Source: Rhododendron vialii (Eukaryota; Streptophyta; Magnoliopsida; Ericales; Ericaceae). From it: DNA of 64,000 bases. Where the stretch lies: NCBI RefSeq assembly GCF_030253575.1, contig NC_080563.1, positions 21,697,001 through 21,761,000 on the forward strand, read 5' to 3'. The position numbers and the translations under genes were made by a program. The notes below the pieces were generated by a model that searched no databases, was not told the DNA's origin, and was given only the letters and a program-made list of their open reading frames with translations. Below, piece after piece: positions 57,600 to 64,000 of this stretch; position 1 is the stretch's first letter; each line of letters begins with the position of its first letter.

Positions 57600-58110
57600 T
57601 GGGTGTGCACTTGGGTGTGGTCTGATAGACCAGCTACTACAAATAGCTTGTTGGGCCTCAGTTATGATGGGAGAGCACAGGGGCAGACACCATTGGGCTT
57701 ACGACAGCAGCTGTTTCAGCCCAAGTTCCAAGCCAAGGTTTAGCCCAACAACTCAGTCCAGCTCAGTAGCAGTCCAGTCAGCCCAACAGCTGTTAATTAT
57801 GCTAAATTAAGTAGTTAAGTGGTTGTTATGGCCGAGATTAGTTAGTTTGTTGCGCGAGATTAGCTAGTCTGGTATAAATAGTGAGAAGAGGTGAGAAGGA
57901 AGGAAGAATGATAATCCAGTAAAGTATTGGGACGAGCGTTCCCTTTTCTGTAACCGTTTTTCCTCTACAATCAATACAATCCACCATTTTCTCTCTATTG
58001 TTCTTATTTTGTTCTTGCTTCCTGTACCTAATTCAATCCAGTTATCCTATCATGGTCCTAGAATTTTCGATAACTAAAATTGCTGGGGAATTGAGGCACA
58101 TATGTATTGT
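57600..58110 (+). repeat. LTR-like promoter region, possibly a copia-type solo LTR
   Basis: A TATA-like GGTATAAATAG at about 57871 is followed by a leader with CAATACAATCC and TTCTCTCTATTGTTCT, as in short copia LTRs. TGTTGGGCC at 57649 or TGTTAATTATG at 57791 may be the start. No target duplication was found, so this stays tentative. Confidence 0.35.

Positions 58111-58113
<3 letters not shown>

Positions 58114-58191
<78 letters not shown>
58114..58191. repeat. (AT)n microsatellite
   Basis: About 39 pure AT units. Polypeptides of repeating IY across it are artefacts. An ACGT/TACG tetranucleotide run follows at 58265-58284. Confidence 0.97.
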
Positions 58192-58194
<3 letters not shown>

Positions 58195-58284
58195 ATCTGA
58201 TTCAAAACTCCTTGTTCCGATGGTATAGGCTTCAATGGCGATCACCCAAAATCGCTTCGCTTAGTACGTACGTACGTACGTACG

Positions 58285-59359
58285 TTTTCGAATTCTCGAG
58301 ATCTCTCAAGATTTATACTACAGTATTATTTTTGTTTGTGTGCGCCAATCACTCTTGTACGTACTGATGTAAAAAAAATTCAGTAATGTTTAACAATTTA
58401 CACATATTTGCTGCTTTAATTACAAGTGCTGAACAACTAACAAAGAAAAAGAGTAACGTGTCAACTTTTTTTGGGCTACATAACTAATACACTTGTACCA
58501 TATTACTCCTATATTGTTAAGGATTTTAACATTAAAGTTGCCCCTAGCTATGTCAGATGATTAATTTGATGGTTAAAAATCCAATAAGGCATCAGAGTAG
58601 GCAATAGCATTCGCGTGTGTTCGCACTTTAATGCCTTACCTAATAACTAAGTTCTTACACGTGTTTAGCCCGCTTATGGAGAATAGACTGACTACATATG
58701 AGGGGCGTGTTAAGGATAATAATAATAATAATAATAATAATAATTCTGCTAAAAAATACTAATAATAAGTTACTCCTTTCTTTCTTTAATAGCTGAAACT
58801 TTTAGTTATGTTGTTGATTAACAATCTAAAACGTATTATGTTTTCTATATATATAGTTGAGATGTCCATTCATGGGGCCTGTCTTTGGTCTATAATTTAG
58901 GGTGGCCGAATTCACAAGGAATGAATAACCTAGCTAGCTATATGAGAAAGTGCCAAGTAGTACTTATTAGTGTTATTCTCCAATTAAAGAAGCAAGCTTC
59001 TTCTTTCACGTACATATACGTTTGTACCACTATAAAAAAAAATCACTTTGAATTTTCTCACATGGTTGCCCAAATAACTGAAAAATATTTCCATTTGGAA
59101 ATTGGGACCACTTCTTTTAGTACGCGTACGAGATGTAACTTGATCCCATGCCGCATAATTGTTGCAGAAAGTCTTTTGTTTCTTTACTTAAAGAAAGAAG
59201 ATAGAAAAGGTTTTTCTTGTTAAGCAAACTTTAGTCTAGAAAAAGGTTTGTCTTTGTGCGTTACTCCATCTTGCAGGTAACAAACTGACATTGAGTCCGT
59301 GGCAGAGAAAGACTCGGCATTGAGGTGTTCGCCTCCCTCGCCCGACCCACTATAAGGCA
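58285..59359. other. Intergenic sequence without a recognised gene
   Basis: AT-rich with an (AAT)n microsatellite at 58716-58744. Short frames, including 112 residues at 58885-59223, show no domain. Confidence 0.5.
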
Positions 59360-59368
59360 GCTCTAAAA

Positions 59369-60463
59369 GAGTCCGATTTTGTTCCTTCACCCTCACCAAA
59401 CGAGGGTGAACGCTGTCCTCACCCTCATTGGTTGTTTTAACTTGTAGACCCTATCAAGTTTAACTACAGTTAATATTAAAAGCCATAATTTATGGAGTAT
59501 GACCGCCTTATCTTTCTATTGGGAAAGTTATCCCATGCATTGCAAGAGAAACAACGATTGGGAAATTGACGTCAGATCTGACGAATCCAAATTGCAAATT
59601 GCTGAAGAAGCAACAGGATATTTACGAATCGAAATAAAAAAAACACCAAACAATGAACATATATAATTCCACCTCCCAAAAAGCAACAGGATATTTTCGA
59701 ATCGAAATAAAAAAAAAAACATTTTTCAAGCAATCATATGCAATCCAAAAAATTTATTCGAAAGTTTAACAATTTTTTTTAACAAGTAATTCAAAACAAA
59801 AAGACCAACAAAAGTAATTCAACAATTTGTTTCCACAAATAAAAACACCAAAAAAAGTGTATGCATCGAGATTAATCTTCTCCCCATCATATCTTTTATT
59901 CTTTCATCTTCATCATCTTTCGGCATTTTCAAGAAGATAAATTGACACTATCTGACATATGTTGACGTGGAAAAGTCTATAATAGAAACAAGCACAAATT
60001 TTAATTTCTAGCACTCGAAAAGTAAAATTAGAAAGCAAATATCGGGATTTAATCTTCTTGTTAGTGACAAAGTTGCTGGATATATTATCCAAACCCAAGT
60101 CACAGATTTTCTCCATTACAATGTCCTCAATGGATTTATCCTCTCAGAGAAGCCACAATCTCAATTGATTTATCCTCGTGAACAAAAGCATGCAATCTCA
60201 ATTGATTTTACGATTACTTGCTAATAAAAATAATAAACTAATGCTCACCCAATCTAATGCTTCTTCAGCAATTTGCAATTTGGATTCTTCAGATCCGACA
60301 TCGATTTGCAATTAAGATTCTTCAGATCCGACGTCAATTTCCCAATCGTTGTTTCTCTTGCAATGCATGGGATAACTTTCCCAATAGAAAGATAAATTGT
60401 GGCTTTTTAATATTAACTGTGGTTAAACTTGGTAGCTTGGTTCTACAAGTTAGAAACAACTAA

Positions 60464-60496
<33 letters not shown>

Positions 60497-60536
60497 CGTT
60501 CACCCTTGTTTGGTGAGGATAAACAAAATCGGACTC
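59369..60536. mobile_element. Long-TIR MULE, non-autonomous
   Basis: Inverted arms of about 250 bp beginning GAGTCCGATTTTGTT and running through CACCAAACGAGGGTGAACG, ACAGTTAATATTAAAA and CCCATGCATTGCAAGAGAAA. The flanks are 9-bp repeats GCTCTAAAA and GCTCCAAAA (59360-59368, 60537-60545; 8 of 9). 1168 bp. The right arm carries a GAGAGT hexamer expansion (60467-60494) that the left arm lacks. No transposase. Confidence 0.9.
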
Positions 60537-60568
60537 GCTCCAAAATAGATCCCAAAAAATGTGCATTA

Positions 60569-60968
60569 GAGCATCACCATTGTAAGTAAAGTTAACAGCA
60601 ATGCTCAAAAAATACCCCACATTATAATAAGTAAAGTTACAAGTCTTTTAAGCAAATAACCAAATTTCACTCATTCTATAACCAAACTTAACTTTTACCA
60701 ATAACCAAACTCAATAACTCAAAAACACCCCACATTGAAATCATCTCATCGAGTCGAATAATTTGGTGTGGTCGGGTGCGTAATTAAAACTCGTTTGCGA
60801 TTGGACAAATATGCATTTTGTATTGTGGGGATTTTTTTGATTAGGGATGCAAAAATAACCAATGCGGAGGTAGAGGTTATTAAGTTTGTTTATGGACTAA
60901 ATGAATAATCAAATGTTGACGTGACAAATTTTTGTTATTAGTTTTAATTATTACCATTGCGGATGCTC
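60569..60968. mobile_element. PIF/Harbinger-like MITE
   Basis: Inverted ends GAGCATCACCATTG and, in reverse, GAGCATCCGCAATGG, with perfect TTA duplications (60566-60568, 60969-60971). 400 bp, non-coding, with AACCAAACTTA phrases shared with the sister elements. Confidence 0.9.
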
Positions 60969-61077
60969 TTAGGACTGGGTGCTTATTAAAGGTCATGACT
61001 CGTGAGCTAGAGCGATAGCATTCTGTCACTCCATTGCATGAAGGTTATGAATGATGGTATGAAAATACATGCCATTA

Positions 61078-61594
61078 GGCCATCTACAATGGTATAATCA
61101 AAAGTCAATTGTTTTTAAAGTTAACAATGTTGATGCAAAAGATGACTCACAATAGTATAATCAAACTTAGCGACATTCTTAGAAGTAATCAAATTTTAGA
61201 CTTTAAATAACGAAAACTAGCAACATTTTTCAATAATCAAAATTTATGCACCTCACACCACATAAATTAACTAGTTTCAAAATTTGTATACACGCATGTT
61301 TCAACTGGCATTTTCTTCTTCTCTTCTTCGTCTACTCTATATCTTCTTCACTTCACCTATAAGCTATTTCTCTTTCTTTCCCTCCAAAAGTAAGTTCATA
61401 TCTCTCAATCATCTACAACTCAACATATCATCGCCAGATTAAGATATTTCACTCTTCTTTCCCGTTTCTATTTTTCCTCCCAAAAAATTTTCATAATAGG
61501 AGGGAAAGATATCACCGATTTTTTCTCCAAAATTAAAGGAGGTAATCGATATATTTTTGCCTAAAAAAACGTAAATGGAGGAGAGTGAATTGCG

Positions 61595-61626
<32 letters not shown>

Positions 61627-61790
61627 TGTGTGTGTGTGTGTGTGAAATTGTAGTAGATCCCTTATTTTGATTATGAACTAAAAGTGATCATTGTGAATCT
61701 CAACATTGTTAATTTTAACCTCTTAAATGAATAATTAAAAGATGTGTCAACTTTTAATTATCCTTTTTTTATTATACCACTATAAATGCC
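61078..61790. mobile_element. PIF/Harbinger-like MITE
   Basis: Inverted ends GGCCATCTACAATGGTATAAT and, in reverse, GGCATTTATAGTGGTATAAT, with perfect TTA duplications (61075-61077, 61791-61793). 713 bp, with a compound (GA)n(GT)n repeat at about 61596-61645. Confidence 0.9.
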
Positions 61791-61793
61791 TTA

Positions 61794-63597
61794 GGAGAGT
61801 TGAATGGATGGATTTGAGTCAATTTGGACAGGTAGTATATGGGTTGAAATCATTGACTTATTTATAACCTATTTGGTTAGAATTAGATAGCTATAAAGGT
61901 AAATTATCAAAATTACCCTTGAGATTTTTATAAATTATAGATTATCCCCTCACGTTGGAAAAATTACCAATACCCCCTGTTGTATAACAAATTATCCCAT
62001 GTCACTGATGTAGCCGCTTGACAATTCGCTGAAATCTTTCTAGCATCATCAAATCCTAATTTCAATGGTTCAATCTGTCCTTTTGTAGGTTGTAAAAGGC
62101 TACAAATGTGTGAAAATAGTCTTTTACATGCTACAAAAAGATAGTCAAATTTTCTAGTGATTACATCACGATACGGGGAAAATGCACAGGTGATTTAAGT
62201 TATTTTTCAACACCAACAAGTCAAGCAAGACCTTCCAAAGGAGCAATCTAGAAACTGGCACCAGTATGTCAAACACAGTCATCTATGTAAGCAGCACTTC
62301 TAACGACAATCCTAGAATATCAAGACAATCCAAGTAAAAAAGTACACAATCAACTCACAGATCACTCTCTCTCACCCCAAACTTCAAAAAGATATGATGA
62401 ATGTGTCCTAAGATTTTTCCACTCTTCATCATTTTATGTCTTGCTAATGTTCGGTGATGAGAAAAAAGATCTAATACATTTTATAAAAGCAAATGAAAAC
62501 TGAAAGAAGAGGCCTTACAAACAAGATCCCAACAATAAATGATTTCTCATTTCTCTAAGCGCCCTTTGGCTTGTTAGAAATGGTGACAAAGGCAAGGTCT
62601 CACCAATAAAAATAGTCCAATAACAATCAAACAGTTCTCTTCATTTCTTACCATTTCTCACATCTTCTGGTCATCCAACTAAAAGATATGATATTATTCT
62701 TTTTCCTTGTCTCCTCTTACCATTACCCTTCCATCCAAAGGAACTGTATGATTTTATTCAAGGCTTATTTATTTCGCACGAAAGCACAAAACTTTGAGAA
62801 TGAACAGTAAGATTATTGTTTAACTATTATTGTTAAGATGCCTAAATTTTGTACTTAGAAGAATGAAATCTTTTACGAGAATTTAGAAATGAATTTGGAA
62901 TAAATATCATGATTCTAATCATTGATTCATAAGATTAGAAGCACAACTTTAAGATCACCTAATTAAACTTTAGCCCTACAAGCAATTTCGTGGTGGCATA
63001 TGATGTCATAGATTTTGGTTGTGCCTCCAAAGTCCTCTCCACCACGTTGGAGGCCAAGGACGGGGCTTCTTTTTTTAATCGTCATGACAACCTAATTTCT
63101 CAAATTAAAAATTCAAAAAATAATGTCTCTATATTAACAAACACACAGTTCAAAAAATAGGATAAGTAGAGAAAAAATATAAACAAAAATCAAATTTGAG
63201 ATGACAAACAATAACTACAAGACCCCACGAGGCCACAGTTCCAATTTTCAGAATTGGTGAGCGAGACAGCAGTTGTAATTCTCTGAACTGGTGAGAGTGA
63301 AAATTTATCCAGCTTTAGAAGTTCAATCGTGATCAAAATATGAAACAACAACTTTATCCAACTTTAGAAGTTTAATCTTGATCAAAATATGAAACCAAAC
63401 TTATTTCAATTTATATAAGTTTTGGTGTAGGGAAAAACTTGAGGACTTGAATTCTGAATCTAACCCTTTGGAAGTACCAAAAGATAGGGCTCAAGCTAAC
63501 ATCCAATGATTATACTTTTTACCATTCCCTTGTTCTGTCATACCAGTATTAAAAGCAAAAGCTCTTACTAACTTATATCAATAGATACATAACCACT
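61794..63597. other. Intergenic sequence or introns without a recognised exon
   Basis: AT-rich. A phrase at 61895-62000 (GGTAAATTATCAAAATTACCC, TTATCCCCTCACG) looks like one end of a MULE, without partner. Exons of the gene entering from the right could be hidden here, but I see none. Confidence 0.4.
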
Positions 63598-63760
63598 TGC
63601 GGGATAGTTCAAATGACAAGGACCTAGAAATTCTCGTAGAAGTCTATGGTCCGAATCTCAAGGGTGGACCACTGATGAATTTACTATCTCTCCCTAGAGG
63701 TTGCTATCTTTAGGTACCCTAGTAGTTACCTGGTATACGCAGGAAAAGAGGACGACATGT
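63598..63760 (+). repeat. Possible tRNA-derived SINE
   Basis: GATAGTTCAAATGACAAGG resembles a polymerase III A box and GGTCCGAATCTC a B box, about 40 bp apart, as in plant tRNA-derived SINEs. Both boxes have mismatches and no tail or duplication was identified. Confidence 0.4.
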
Positions 63761-63917
63761 ACCAAGAGATTATAGGCGGAACAAAGTCCCAGACACCATC
63801 GTTAGCATTCAATAGATTATAGAAGCATAGAATACGGTGACAAAACAAAATATCTCCCAAAAAATTTGCAGCATTCAATAAATTTTTGACAATACGTTCT
63901 CATTTCACATAACTCAC

Positions 63918-64000
63918 CTTCATTCGGTTCTGAGGACCCTTATCATCCTTTGGAGGCAAGGATTCCAAGGCAGCTATCTCAAGTAGCGGTAATACATCAT
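63918..64000 (-). CDS. Probable exon of a gene entering from the right edge (partial)
   Basis: On the minus strand a frame runs from the window edge to a strong donor (AAG followed by GTGAGTTA) and reads DVLPLLEIAALESLPPKDDK, then GPQNRMK. The composition and the consensus splice site suggest a real host exon. The other two frames are closed. I do not recognise the family. Downstream exons, which would lie to the left, were not found. Confidence 0.45.

Noticed and set aside
58042..58367. Frames with long IYIYIY runs on both strands
   Set aside because: Translation of an (AT)n microsatellite.
60467..60494. CRISPR-like direct repeats
   Set aside because: A simple GAGAGT hexamer expansion with no spacers; there is no CRISPR in this plant DNA.

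Overview
This is a gene-poor, transposon-dense stretch of a nuclear plant genome. It is AT-rich, genes carry GT-AG introns, and there are LTR retrotransposons of the plant Tat/Athila (Ty3-gypsy) type together with hAT, Mutator-like (MULE), PIF/Harbinger-like, Stowaway-like and CACTA-derived elements. A BURP-domain gene of RD22 type with four exons points to a flowering plant, probably a woody eudicot. I cannot name the species. I see no bacterial genes, tRNA or rRNA genes, or CRISPR arrays.

Layout. 1-8634: decayed Tat-type retroelement pieces: an LTR (1336-2144) with a gag reading frame full of in-frame stops (2216-4510), an LTR-like block (4572-5761), and the 3' part of another element with an antisense gene (7286 down to 5762), polypurine tract and LTR (7842 to about 8634). 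8640-9578: a broken fragment of a BAH-domain gene resembling ASI1/IBM2, cut off by that LTR. About 10268-11815: the 5' part of a probable host gene whose last visible exon encodes an RNase H1-type hybrid-binding domain and is cut by a 5'-truncated Tat element (11816 to about 18930; RNase H, archaeal-type RNase H, integrase, a multi-exon antisense gene, polypurine tract, LTR). 19115-19581: a hAT-like element. 19651-21790: a small non-coding LTR element with perfect target-site duplication. 24556-29436 (minus): the one intact host gene, BURP/RD22-like, 360 residues by my exon joining, with a MULE in intron 3 and a MITE in intron 1. 33445-37182: a very long solo LTR holding a CACTA remnant. 38538-42904: a three-level nest (palindromic MULE-MITE, then hAT, then solo LTR). 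44264-52026: a complete young non-autonomous gypsy element with gag and protease but no reverse transcriptase or integrase. 52417-61790: MITEs, a poly-A retroposon, two long-TIR MULEs and two more hAT/Stowaway insertions. 63918-64000 (minus): a probable exon of a gene entering from the right.

The features do not form an operon or pathway. The recurring theme is retroelements of the Tat lineage that carry an antisense-strand gene with its own promoter, and non-autonomous derivatives that have kept only part of that plan. Boundaries marked by target-site duplications were read directly by comparing the flanks. Family names come from knowledge of the families and were not checked by any search.
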